64,000 bases of DNA from assembly GCA_016946835.1 (NCBI GenBank), contig JACVTC010000091.1:445001-509000 (forward strand), read 5' to 3'. The stretch's first letter is position 1. Every line of letters begins with the position of its first letter. This DNA comes from Neocallimastix lanati (nom. inval.) (Eukaryota; Neocallimastigomycota; Neocallimastigomycetes; Neocallimastigales; Neocallimastigaceae). Positions 50,941-63,126 of this stretch are shown piece after piece. The translations under genes were made by a program, and so were the position numbers. The notes below the pieces were generated by a model. It ran no database searches, was not told where the DNA came from, and saw nothing but the letters and a program-made list of their open reading frames with translations.

Positions 50941-51149
50941 TCAATCGAATACAAAAAAAAAATTTTTTTTTATTAAATTGTTAATAAATAATTAATTATT
51001 TATAAAAATTATACATATATATAAAATAAAGATACAAAAGATATAAAAAACTATCATATATAGTTTATTTTATTTTAATTATTTGCAACTTTATTATTTT
51101 TATTTCTTTGAAACCTTTTTTTTTTTTTTTTCTTTCTTTCTTTCTTTCT

Positions 51150-51191
<42 letters not shown>

Positions 51192-51324
51192 TTTTTATTT
51201 TTTAATAAAAATTAAATTAATATGAATTACTTTTCGTTCATACTAATTTATTTAGAGCATTTTATTAATTTCATTGAAATTATTTATTCATTCTTTATTA
51301 ATATTGTTTGAAATGTAAATTCAT

Positions 51325-52393
51325 TTAACGTTTGTAACCGAAAGTTTGAAGTAATTTCTTACGTTCATCTTGATCTTTTTCAGTTTCAACACCGAGTGGA
51401 GTGGCACCTTTTTTATTTATTATTATATTAATTTATATAAATATAAATTGTCTTTTTATTATAAAATATAAATAATTCTACTAATTGATAAATAATTACC
51501 ATCAATAACACCCATAATTCCACGGTTACCGCTGGAATTAACAGCAACAACAACATCAAGTGGGTTAGCAGTAGCACAGTAGATCTATTAATTTAAAGAT
51601 TCATTTAATATTTAAAAAAAAAAAAATTAATATTTCCAAATTTTATTAAATTCCTTATAAAAAAAAAAACCATAAATAATCAATACATACTCTGCAAACT
51701 TCACTACAGTTCTTGACAGCATTTAATACGTTAATTGGGAAAGCCTCCTTCATAAAGATAATAAAAGAATGACCACAAGCAATACTCTTAGCATTCTTAA
51801 CAGCTAAGTCAATTAATCCTTGATCATTTCCATCAAATCTAATAAGACGGTCACTATTTTATTATTTAAAATAAAAAATAAAAAACAAAACATAAATATA
51901 TATATATATATATTTATGGAATATATATAAATAATATTTATTAGCAAATTTAAATTTTAAAAATATCAATTTCTGTATAAATATATAATATTATAATATT
52001 TTTTTCTTTTAAAATAATAATAATAATAATAAATTTTTGAATATTATTTAATGATCGAAATTTCAAAATTATTGTAAATACTAAATTTTTATTAATCAAT
52101 TATTATTATTATTTTTTATTTAAAAAAAAACAACTTTAAAATAAACATAATTATGTATATATATAAAAATAATAAAACAAAAATAGTAATTAAAAAGCAT
52201 ATTTTTTTTTTTTTTCAAAAAGTAATATTATTTACCCTGAAGCTTCACAAAAAGCTAAACCAAACCTTATAGTCATTGAAGATTGAATTAAGATTTCATA
52301 TAAATCTTCAACAGTCTTAATGAAATGAGATTGTCCAAGAATTAAGTTAAGTTCTTCTGGATTTTCAACAGTAACAGTTTGAATTTCAACCAT
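51325..52393 (-). CDS. Adenosine-specific kinase family protein (PF04008 type)
   Basis: Small enzyme family known mainly from archaea and bacteria, described as phosphorylating adenosine. Minus-strand exons: 52393-52236, 51853-51691, 51584-51500, 51407-51325, all in phase, 162 aa, the usual family length. Diagnostic stretches in order: [18 protein letters not shown] (about 17-34), [11 protein letters not shown] (about 43-53), [48 protein letters not shown] and the charged tail [12 protein letters not shown]. The fungal-type introns and AT-rich flanks show it is resident in this genome. Transfer from a prokaryote is likely but inferred. Its role in this fungus is unknown. Confidence 0.88.
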
Positions 52394-53477
52394 CTTTCCT
52401 TAATTTTAAAAATTTTAAATTTTTTTTGAAAAATTAAAAAATAATAATAATAATTTGTCTTTAATTAATTTATATACAAAACAAAAAAATATTTTTTCTT
52501 TTAATGTATCATCAACTATACATTATTTTAAATTATATGTATTAAGATTTGTACATAGCAAATTAATTAATTTTTTTAATATTAAAAATAATTTCTAGAA
52601 TTTAAAACTACTATCTATTGTTATAAACATTATATTGTGTTTAAAATGATTTATAATAAATACTTAAAAATCTTATTTTCCAATATTGAACAATTAGTAA
52701 AACATAAATTTATGTAAATAGCATATAACTTTATGTTATAGATTATATTCCTTATATATAATGGATTCAGCTAATTTATAAAGTTTAAAAGATTATTTTA
52801 ATAATTATATTTAATAAAAGAGATATATAAATAAAAATTTTATTAATAATTTAATAATATAAAATTTTACATATTTGGTAAAAAAAAAAAAAAAAAAAAA
52901 CAATAAATTCAAAAACAATTAAAGCAATAAAAATAATAAGAATAATAAAATAAATATAATAATAATAAAATTAATTATTATTATTATTAAGAGTTCTAAT
53001 AAATATATAATTATATTCAATGATTAATATTTATATGAAGAATAATAAATATTTAATAATTATTTATTATTCCATATTTATTTAATCTTTTTTACTTTTA
53101 TAAAAATGATTTTTTTTATTACTTTATTTTTCAATGATTATTTTACTAATATTTTTATTATTGAATTATTACTATTATCGTTATTATTTTATTTTTGCAA
53201 AAGTTTTTATTATTATATTATAAAAAGTTATTCTGGTCATTTTTTTTATATTCTGTTTTTACATGGTTTATATATATATTTATATTTTGAGGAAAAATAT
53301 TTAAAAATTGGCGAAGTCTATAATTTTTTTTCTTAATTTTTAAAGTTTTTCTAAATTTATTTATTATATATATTTCTTATGTTTCATATACATACCATAT
53401 TCTTATCGAAAACTTATTAAAAAATTTAGGATTTCTATACTAACCTTAAATTAATATTACATTTTTATTTTAATTAT

Positions 53478-53514
<37 letters not shown>

Positions 53515-53750
53515 CGAACAGTTTTATATATTAGAAACTTAGAATGATTATCATTTATATTTAAGAAAATTAATAATAGAAAAAATATATATCAACTTTT
53601 ATATATTATTACTATCATAAAGATTAAATTATATCTTGAAATAGATAATTATTAAAAAAAAAAAAAAAAACTTTTTTTTTTAGCATAATAATATTTTTTT
53701 TAAAAATTAATTCCAGTAATTTAATTTCATATTATATCATATAAATATTT
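52394..53750. other. AT-rich spacer between divergent genes
   Basis: No gene recognised. The ORF 53106-53336 is Phe/Ile/Tyr-biased noise. T-runs at about 53480-53514. It must hold the divergent promoters of the kinase-family gene and the TTLL2-like gene. Confidence 0.65.
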
Positions 53751-54636
53751 ATGGAATTTCGACTCATTAATTCAAAGTTTAGTATGAACAGAATACATTT
53801 ACCGGATTTAAGTTCTTCTGATAATAATAAAATTAATAATATTATTTGTTCATACCCATCAAATATCAAAAAATATAAAAAATATGATAATAGGCATGAA
53901 GAAAAACCAAAATTTTATTATAAAATATCGGAAAAAGGACCTACTCTCTTAAAAAATATTTTACAAGAAAGAGGTAATAATATAAATATTTTTTTATGCT
54001 TCAAATAAATATATTTATATATATATTTTTTTAATTTTATTATATAACATTAATAAAACATTTCTAATAAATGTTGATTTATTATATTATCATTATATTA
54101 CATATATATGTGTATGTATGCGTCTATGTAACACATATCAATCCAATAATAATAATAATAATAACAATAATAATAATAAAAATATTAATAATATAGGATG
54201 GGAAGAATATATAGAAAATGAATCACCATGGTGGAACTTATGGTGGCAAGGAAAAAGATATAGAAAAATTGATTATGAAAGTTGTAAAAACTATCAACGT
54301 CTTAATCATATTTCATTACCAAGAAATACGTGGATTACAAAAAAAGTACAATAAAATAATTAATATTGAAAAATGAAAAGAAATAACAGTAAAAAAGGTA
54401 ATACACAAATAATGGATAATTTATTAACTTTCATCGGATATATATTTAAATTTAGGATGCATTATTTCGATTATTAAGAATGCTTAAAGGAAGTTATGGT
54501 TCATGTTATAATTTTTTCCCTAAAACTTTTATATTACCAACAGAATATTTATCATTTATAAGATATTATTCGGAAGATCAAGAAAAAAAAAATAATGTAA
54601 TTTTATTAAAAATCAATAAAAAAAATTAAAAATAAA

Positions 54637-54696
<60 letters not shown>

Positions 54697-54748
54697 TAAA
54701 GTTTTATCAATTAATTTTTTTTTTAATATTATCATTATCATTATATAT

Positions 54749-54788
<40 letters not shown>

Positions 54789-56562
54789 AAAATTAATATT
54801 AAATTATTATAAAATTACATATATTAATAAATAAAGAATATATGGATATGTAAACCAACTGATTTATCTCGTGGAAGAGGAATATTCATAATTAAATCTT
54901 TAAATGAATTAACATATAATAATAGGTATAATATATATAATTAATAAAATAAAAATTAATGCAATAATAATAATATATAATTTTAAATTTTAAATATTTT
55001 CAATTGTAATATCTCTAATGGTAATACTATATTTATATACATATATTTGCAATAGGATTGTTCTTCAAAAATATATCAGAGATCCTTTATTAATTTCTGG
55101 ATATAAGTTTGATCTTCGATGGTATTAATGAAATTAACAATTCATATTAAATAATTTATGTTCATACATAAATATTTATTGAAAATTACAATTATTATTA
55201 GATATTATAAGTTAATAGATTTATAAATATATATATTCAATTTTTATTAATCTGTTTTTTAAATTATAATTGTTAAATATTAAAGTTATGTTATGATTAA
55301 AGGAACATATCCTTTAAATATATATTTATATGAGGAGGGGTTAGCAAGATTTGCAACGGTAAATATATAAGCAATAATATTTTTAATATTATTATATAAA
55401 TTAAATATATATTAGATAATTAAATATCAAATAATACTGATATAATTTATAAATAATAATAATAATATAATAATTATTATAATTATAATTATTATCATAA
55501 AAATTATATATTATTAAATAAATAAACTAAGAACAAATATAATACAGATGACATAACAAATGTATTTTCACACCTAACAAATACTTCAATAAATAAACTT
55601 AGTCCTGAATTAAATAGTACAAAAGAAAAAGTTGGTCCTGGATGCAAATGGTCTTTGAAAAAATTAAGAAATTATTTTAAAGAAAATAATATTAATTTCG
55701 AAATTATATGGAATAAGTAATATTTTTTTTCTTTTCAAAAAAAAAAAAAAAAAAAAAAAATAAAATAAAATAAAATAAAATTAATTGTATAAGTTTTATT
55801 AACAATAAAAAAGAAAATTAATCAAATAATTTTTTTAATATATGAATTGAATATAATAAATAATTTAAATAATAATAATAATAATAATAATGATAAAAAT
55901 AAGAATAAAAGCAATAATTATTTTAACATTATTACCAGCAATATATGAAACAAAAGATGACAATAGTCAATGTTTCGAATTATTTGGTTTTGATATCATC
56001 ATTGATAATTCATTAAAACCATGGTTATTGGTATATTATAATTTAACATAAATATATATTTTTAAATATAAGAAGAAAACTATTAAACATTTTTAAAATT
56101 TTATGTATATATATTAGGAAGTAAATTTAAGTCCAGCATTAAATAATGATTGCTATATAGATTCTATTGTTAAAACTGTATAGTATACTATAATTTAATA
56201 TAAATAAATAATACTTTAATATAATATATATTATTAATGATAAATATATTTAAAGGCTTTATTAAATGATGTAGTGAATTTACTGGAAGTAGAAAATAGT
56301 GAATCGTTAAAATTAGCCCAAAAAGATATTAATGAATATGTAAAATTAAAATAAAACAAATATAACTAAATAAATAATTTTTTTTTCTTCTAATTTTAAA
56401 ATTTTTTTATCAATTCATTATTTTTTTTATAATATATTAATGATTATATATTGAAAATAAAGAATATTAATAATAAATATGGAAATAAACTAAAATCAAT
56501 ACCGGTGAATAGTAGTAGAATAATATTAAATAAAAAAGGTTTGTATTAAATTTTATATTAAT

Positions 56563-56594
<32 letters not shown>

Positions 56595-56756
56595 GAAAAT
56601 ATTAAATAATCTTTAATTTTTAAAAATTTAAAAAAGAAAATAAAAAGAAAATTCATGTTTCAGAAGATAAAGAAGAAATTGGTAATTTTAAGAAAATTTT
56701 CCCTTTTAATATAGTTACAAAAAATATGTTTCCAAAAGAACAATTAAGAACGGTAA

Positions 56757-56812
<56 letters not shown>

Positions 56813-57035
56813 CGTTTTAAATAAAATATATTATTTTTATATATTAATATCTATATAATAATTTATTATTAAGAATCATATTTTATAACATTTAATATAT
56901 GATATATATGTATTAAAATTTAATTAGAATTATATGCATACAATGATTAAAGAAATAAAAAAGAAGTATTTGAATCAAAGTCATAAAATTGAATCATCTC
57001 CAAATTCAACTTCAAAAAACAAATTTAAAGACTAA
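53751..57035 (+). CDS. TTLL2-like tubulin polyglutamylase (tubulin-tyrosine-ligase family)
   Basis: ATP-grasp enzyme adding glutamates to tubulin, typically on axonemes. Exons: 53751-53973, 54197-54345, 54456-54596, 54837-54925, 55056-55121, 55286-55358, 55532-55716, 55904-56030, 56118-56177, 56256-56339, 56463-56538, 56664-56752, 56928-57035. They give 489 aa with all phases matching. Motifs in order match the TTL core: NLWWQGKRYR, QRLNHISLPR, WICKPTDLSRGRGI (nucleotide-binding), LQKYIRDPLLISGYKFDLR, LYEEGLARFAT, FSHLTNTSINK, GPGCKW, CFELFGFDIIID and LKPWLLEVNLSPAL (Mg/ATP). Similarity to human TTLL2 runs along the whole core. The C-terminal 100 residues are lineage-specific and Lys-rich. 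Intron 12 begins with a T-run of about 54 bp. Confidence 0.93.
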
Positions 57036-57767
57036 TTTTTCATTTGAAAATAGAGTAAATAATCATTAATAGCAATATATATCCAATTAAACCGATTGAT
57101 TTATTTAACTTTATCTTAATTTAATAATTTAATAATTTATATATACCTGAATATTACATGTATATTTAGTAATATTTTATATAATATGAAAAATTATTTT
57201 TAAGAAAAATATTAATAAATATTATATGTACGAACAATTTTAATTAAATTATATTTTATTCTTAATATTTAATATTAATATTTTCATATATAAAACTTTT
57301 TCAAAAAAACATAACTAAATTACATTTTAGAGATTTAGTTTCATTTTTATTTTATAATATATTAACTATATATATAGTTAATATGTTATTAGTTATTATA
57401 AGTTAAATAAACTCAAAAAAATTATTTAAAGTAAAATCCTATTGTAAATTTAAATCTTTTGTAATCAAATAAAATAACGAAGAATAATATAGAAATAGAA
57501 ATAATGTGAAATTAAGAAATAAAGTTTTATAAGCTAATAATGTTATATAATTATCTTAATATAAATAGAGAAGTCCTATATAAAGTAATAAACAATATAT
57601 TAAATAATATATTAAAATAATAGAATTTAATAATTAGGAATCATAATAATATATTTTACTTTTTTTTTTTTTAACTTTATAAATTTAATTTATTAATCAG
57701 TATTTATTATAATTGACTATCTTTTTAATTATTAATAGCTGAATAATACTTAATATAAAAAATAATT
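57036..57767. other. AT-rich spacer
   Basis: Nothing recognised. A TTAACTATATATATAGTTAA palindrome is present near 57362-57381. Confidence 0.6.
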
Positions 57768-58361
57768 ATGTTATTAATTAATAATGTCATATCAAGATAT
57801 TTAGTGAATAGTTCAATTGGTGAAAATCGTGGTAATTTAAGTAATTTTCTGAATAATGAGTATGTAAATATATATGTGACGTGGTATCGATTATATAACT
57901 TTTTTCTTGGTGGATGGGATGCAGATATAATAGATTTTAATTATAAAAAGGAATGGAATATTTTGTTTAAGAACCAAATCATTTTTGGTGATTATTCAAA
58001 AACGCCATTCTTGGTGCGATCTGCGGCTCTCTTTACAGAAATTATGCCTCGGGCTAGTACTCGGCAAGGATTACTATTCCGAAAGTATAAGCGCAAACTA
58101 ACAAGGAGCGTCAACGCTGAAAATGCAGTAAGACAGGTTAGCAGGGCCAACGCCACTGAAGGAGAAGACCATAATTTCTTTCAGATAGTTAATTCAAACC
58201 CTATACACTTATTTTTGATTATTACTTTTTATTTCACGTTACTATTTCTTTATTATTATGTTCATATTGGACAAATAATATTTATTTATTATATTAATTC
58301 TGTGTTTTTTTATTTTTTTATTATAATTAAAAGTATTTCTGTTTTATATAAGAATAAATAA
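57768..58361 (+). CDS. Orphan ORF with GC-rich core and hydrophobic C-terminus
   Basis: Single open frame of 197 codons, not recognised. The first 65 residues are mixed. Residues about 70-145 come from DNA (57990-58175) of clearly higher GC that uses GCG, CGG, GCC and GGC codons rare elsewhere in the window, and are basic (FRKYKRKLTR) and Ala/Arg-rich. The C-terminus has two or three likely membrane helices (FLIITFYFTLLFLYYYV and after). A 13-nt palindrome CGCAATAATTGCG follows the stop (58377-58389). It could be a young gene, a cargo fragment from a mobile element, or an open frame by chance. Coding status is uncertain. Confidence 0.4.
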   Translation: MLLINNVISRYLVNSSIGENRGNLSNFLNNEYVNIYVTWYRLYNFFLGGWDADIIDFNYKKEWNILFKNQIIFGDYSKTPFLVRSAALFTEIMPRASTRQGLLFRKYKRKLTRSVNAENAVRQVSRANATEGEDHNFFQIVNSNPIHLFLIITFYFTLLFLYYYVHIGQIIFIYYINSVFFYFFIIIKSISVLYKNK

Positions 58362-60085
58362 ATAAAGAATAAAGTTCGCAATAATTGCGGCTATAAAATA
58401 AAAAAAAATATCAAGATATTTATTTAAAAATTAATTCCTCAGTTGAAAGACAAAGAATTTTTTTTTTAAAAAATTATTTTGTTTTATACATATAATTATA
58501 TTAACAAAAAAAAAAAAAAATTTTATTTATAATTTTTATAAAATATTTTAATATATTAATTTTATTAATAATTTTATATAAGATATTTAAATATTATTAT
58601 TTCACTATTAGAGTAAAATTTATTATACTGTTATTTCCATGATAATAATACATCATTTTATAATTTAATATAAAAATATAATTTATATTATGAGAAATAA
58701 ATTAAATATTAGATTCGTTAGATTCATTAGATTCATTAAGTATATAAAAGAAAATAGTTTAAACAAAATTATAATTTCCACAATAACTTTAGTAAGAGAA
58801 TTATTGGAAAAGAGTTATAAATAAAATTAATGGTTATTAATAAATATTCATTCAATTAATTACATATTATTAATAAATATTAAAAATATTGTATTATAAT
58901 GTAGATAATATATCGAATATGGAGTAATAAAATTTGAATTGATTGATTGGGAAAATAACAAAATAGAATTAAATTAAATTCCAAACAATGAAATTATATA
59001 ATAATTTTAATTGTAGAAAAAAATTTATATGTAGGTTAGTATAACCTACATAAAAAGTATTAAATATATATATATATATTTTTTTTTTATAGTTATATCA
59101 TTATCAAAAGAAATATTACATCAAAAAATATTAATTTTAATGTTTTCTGTTAAGTAAATATTTTAATTATAAATTTATTCGAAATAAAATATAAAAAAAT
59201 ATATTTTTTTTAATTACAAATGACTAATAAATAGGAAGAAATTAATATATCAAAAGTAAAAACATATTCTTTCAATAATTATATATTTGACATGTATAAT
59301 AATATGTATTAAAATATCGCTTTAGGAAAAAAAAAAGAATTCTTTAACTTTTTTTTTTTTGAACTTATATTTTATATAGTATATTAAAACTTTATTAAAT
59401 TAAATTATAAAATAAATACTATGTATTAAGGTTTAATAATATAAAATATAATTGAATATATTTTTTAATTAATAATTTTGTCTTACATGTAATAAATTTT
59501 ATTTTTAAAATATTTAATAACATACTATTTAAATCTGTTATATCCACCAATACATAAACAAATTATTATATTTTATAATAATCATAAATAGAAATATAAA
59601 TTAAAAAAAACAAATAGTTTAATTGAAAGATTTAACTATGAATTTTTTTTTTAATAATATTAGACTGTTATTTCATTTTTATAAAATATTATTGTATTAT
59701 ATATTATGAGTATTTAATAATTTTCAATTAATATTGAATTAATATAAATTAAAAGGTCATAAAAATCAATAAAAAAGTAAATGATTAAAATTATATCAAA
59801 TTTACCTTTTTTATTTTATTTTATTGTATTTTATTCATTTATAATTAATAAATAATTAAAATAATTTCAAATATTAATAGGTATTTTATTTTAATATTGT
59901 TTGCTTTTAAAAATTGATAGTATTAAATGTACCAATATAAAAAAAAATATTTATTAAAATTTATATTAATAAATATATTTAATACTAGTTATTGTTAAAA
60001 ATATAATAATATAGAAATTTAAAATTAAAAAAAAAAACATAATACTAAACAAATAACTTAAATAATTATATGATTTAGTAAAAAA
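58362..60085. other. AT-rich spacer
   Basis: No gene seen; only AT-rich noise between the orphan ORF and the RING gene. Confidence 0.65.
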
Positions 60086-61513
60086 ATGAATAAATTTAAT
60101 AATTCAACTTTTAAATCATTCGTATTAATTATATTAATATATATTTCACTAATACAAGTAACATATGGAAAATCAGAAACAAATTTGTTTAATCAAAGTA
60201 AAAAGAAAATAATTTATGTCAGTGACATTTCATCATATAGTACAATTAAAGATAAAAAAATTGATTATGAACAAATTGAATATTTTTATGATTTATGGAT
60301 AAATACATATTTTAAGAAAAAGAATTTTGAATTAACATGCGATAATATTATGAATTATTTAATGAAAAAAAAAGGAATTAATTTTAATAAGGATTTTAAT
60401 ACAAATAACTTAGGAGATGTAGATTTTAAATTTAAAAAAACATACGATGTGTGTCATTATTTTGAAGTAATCCTAAACATATAATTTATTATATTATAAT
60501 ATTTCAAAAAAAATTTTTTTTTTGTAAATGTAATTTTTAATTAATTTACTTTTATTGTTAATTTTATTACTATCTTTTTATTATTATTATTATTATTATT
60601 ATTACAGAATTATATAAGACCATCAACGTTAACTAAGTTTAATGAAACTAATATGTATGTACAATAATTACTAATAATTACTAATAATACTAATACTAGT
60701 AATAATAATTATAATAATGAAATAAAAATAAAAATAAAAAGTGATATTAATAATGGTTAAAAATTTGTTATTATAAAATTAATTAGTATTATTATTTTAC
60801 TTTTTTTTTATGTTTCATTTTTTTTATTGTTTTGGTAGAGATAAAGATATTTATGATTCTACAGCTGAGTATCTTTATTATGTTTGGATTGCTTTATCAA
60901 ATAAACATCTAAAGCATTTATTTAATTATGATTTTTTGGATAATATCACTTGCTCTTTAAATGATATCTTTTTTTTTTCTTTAATAACTTATTCATTATT
61001 AATTACATTCGGTTTAATTCTTTATTTAATTAGAAGACATTATAACACAGCATTAAACAATTTACGACAAAAATCCATTCATCAACATTTAAACCAAAAA
61101 CAATTAAATAAAGTTAAAGAAAAAACATTGACTAAATATGATATTGAAAAGATTAATTCGAAAAATAATGATAATGGATTTCACGAACTATGTGGTATTT
61201 GTAGAGAAGAATATAAACAAAATGAAAAAATAAGGGTTTTATTATGCAGCCATATCTTTCATAAAGAATGGTATGTATATATAAAAATATATAAATAATA
61301 ATTATTTAAGTAATTTATTGAATAAAATTTTTTTTTATAATTATATTAAAATTAAATTATACTAATATTAATATTATTATTAATATTGTTCTTGGTTTAA
61401 TAAATCATTATCTTTATTATGTTATTTGATTATTAAGTATTGATAAATGGCTTTTATTCTATAATAATACATGTCCTTATTGCAAAGCTGATATATCTAA
61501 AAAGGCGAAATAG
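60086..61513 (+). CDS. Secretory-pathway RING-H2 E3 ubiquitin ligase candidate
   Basis: Exons 60086-60466, 60608-60654, 60839-61270, 61438-61513, in phase, 311 aa. The N-terminus is a signal peptide or anchor (FVLIILIYISLIQVTYG). A luminal segment of about 160 residues with scattered Cys follows. Next is one membrane helix (FFFSLITYSLLITFGLILYLI, about 190-210). The cytosolic tail carries a RING-H2 finger: CGICREEY, LLCSHIFHKEC across the last intron, then CPYC. The layout (signal, lumen, TM, RING-H2) is that of the goliath/RNF13-type E3 ligases that ubiquitinate membrane proteins, but there is no clear PA domain. Substrates are unknown. Confidence 0.85.
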
Positions 61514-61742
61514 CAAAAGAATAGTTATTAATTATGTATTAAAAAATATATATATATCTATTAAAAATTAAATCATTATAAAATAGTAATAAATATTTAA
61601 AAATAAACATATAGTAATCAATTATTAAATAAAAGTTTCTATTAAATAAAAAAAATATATATATTAATATAATTTTTTTTATAATTAGAATTATTTTATT
61701 TACGCATATATATATATATTCTTTCTTTTAAGTCATTTTTTC

Positions 61743-61796
<54 letters not shown>

Positions 61797-61954
61797 TTTA
61801 GTTTAACTTTTAGTTTAAAAATTCTATTAAGTCTTGAAATTTTTGGATTTATAAAAAATTTTATTATGATGGTTAGTATATATATTCAAAAAGATAACTG
61901 AAAAAAAATTGTGAAACTATATAATGATTAGAATTAAATGAAAGTAATTTAACC

Positions 61955-62300
61955 TAAATAACTTAAAAATACATCTAATAAATGAATACCACCAACAATA
62001 GATATAACTTTACAAACATTACCATTAATAGTGAACTTATGAATAGTGTTACATGGAGCAATCCATACACATATTAATTAATTAGTGTAGAAACCATCAA
62101 TAAAATATTAAAAATATTAAAAATATTAAAAATATTAAAAATATTAAAAATATTATTAAATATATTTTATTATTATTATTATTATAATATATATATTTTT
62201 CAAAAATATTTACATTTTGGTCTTTAACAAAAGTAATTTTAGATTTGTGGAAGTCGACAAAATCAGCAACAATATCAAGAACCTTGTTTGATGAATTATA
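61955..62300 (-). pseudogene. Unidentified coding remnant, two exon-like pieces
   Basis: On the minus strand about 62299-62215 reads NKVLDIVADFVDFHKSKITF and ends at a GTAAAT donor. About 62080-61955 reads VWIAPCNTIHKFTING, then ISIVGGIHLLD, and reaches a stop. Both have non-random composition and the order of an exon pair, but stops separate them and no start is seen. The family was not recognised. Confidence 0.4.
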
Positions 62301-62653
62301 TTTAAAAAAAACTTTTATGATATAATCTTTTAAGTTTAATTATGTTTTATTATAATTAATGAAACTTTATTTCTAATACTCTTTGTTATTCAGTTAATAT
62401 TGTTTTTTAATAAAACTTTATTTTTTTACAAAAATATAAAATAATTATAATCTGAATATTATTGGTCAAAGCCACTATATGAGATGATCATATAAATCAA
62501 ATAAAATAATTATTATTTCAAAAAAAAAAAAAAATTCTTCAAAATAGAAAAATATTTCATATTATTAATGGTTTAAATTTTAAAATAAAAGTTATAAAAA
62601 ATATATAAAATTTGAAACAAAAATTATTAAATATATTATATAAATAAAATAAT

Positions 62654-62654
<1 letters not shown>

Positions 62655-62713
<59 letters not shown>
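62655..62713. repeat. Poly-T tract of about 59 bp
   Basis: The longest uninterrupted homopolymer in the window. Similar tracts occur at 56759-56812, 61745-61794, 40413-40460 and 35901-35966 (A). Confidence 0.9.
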
Positions 62714-62714
<1 letters not shown>

Positions 62715-63023
62715 TCGTGTAAATGAACAATTAAAATAAAAAATAAGTAATTTATTATTATTATAATTATTATTATTATTTAATGTAAATACTTTGCTTT
62801 ATTTTAATGCATGGAATCTTTATTTCTATGTTTGATAATAATCATTTTATTTAATTTTATAATTTTATTATTTTTTATATATATATATATATTGTTTATA
62901 TAATATAAAATTTTATAATAATTTTAAAGTAATAATTATTTATACTGAACAGAACGTTTAAAATAATCACGTAAAGGATTTTTAAAATATATAATATAAA
63001 TTTTATATTTTCTTATATTTTCT

Positions 63024-63059
<36 letters not shown>

Positions 63060-63126
63060 TAAACATTTAATTTCTTGTTGTATTTTTTTAGTATATATTC
63101 CTTAATATTAATATATAAAGTTCAAT

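Larger units (their letters stand above)
61514..63126. other. Spacer with a decayed coding fragment
   Basis: T-runs at 61745-61794 and 62655-62713. A fragment on the minus strand at 61955-62300 is described separately. Nothing else is recognised. Confidence 0.65.

Noticed and set aside
53106-53336. Phe/Ile/Tyr-rich 76-codon ORF
   Set aside because: Same bias as noncoding spacers; no splice partners.
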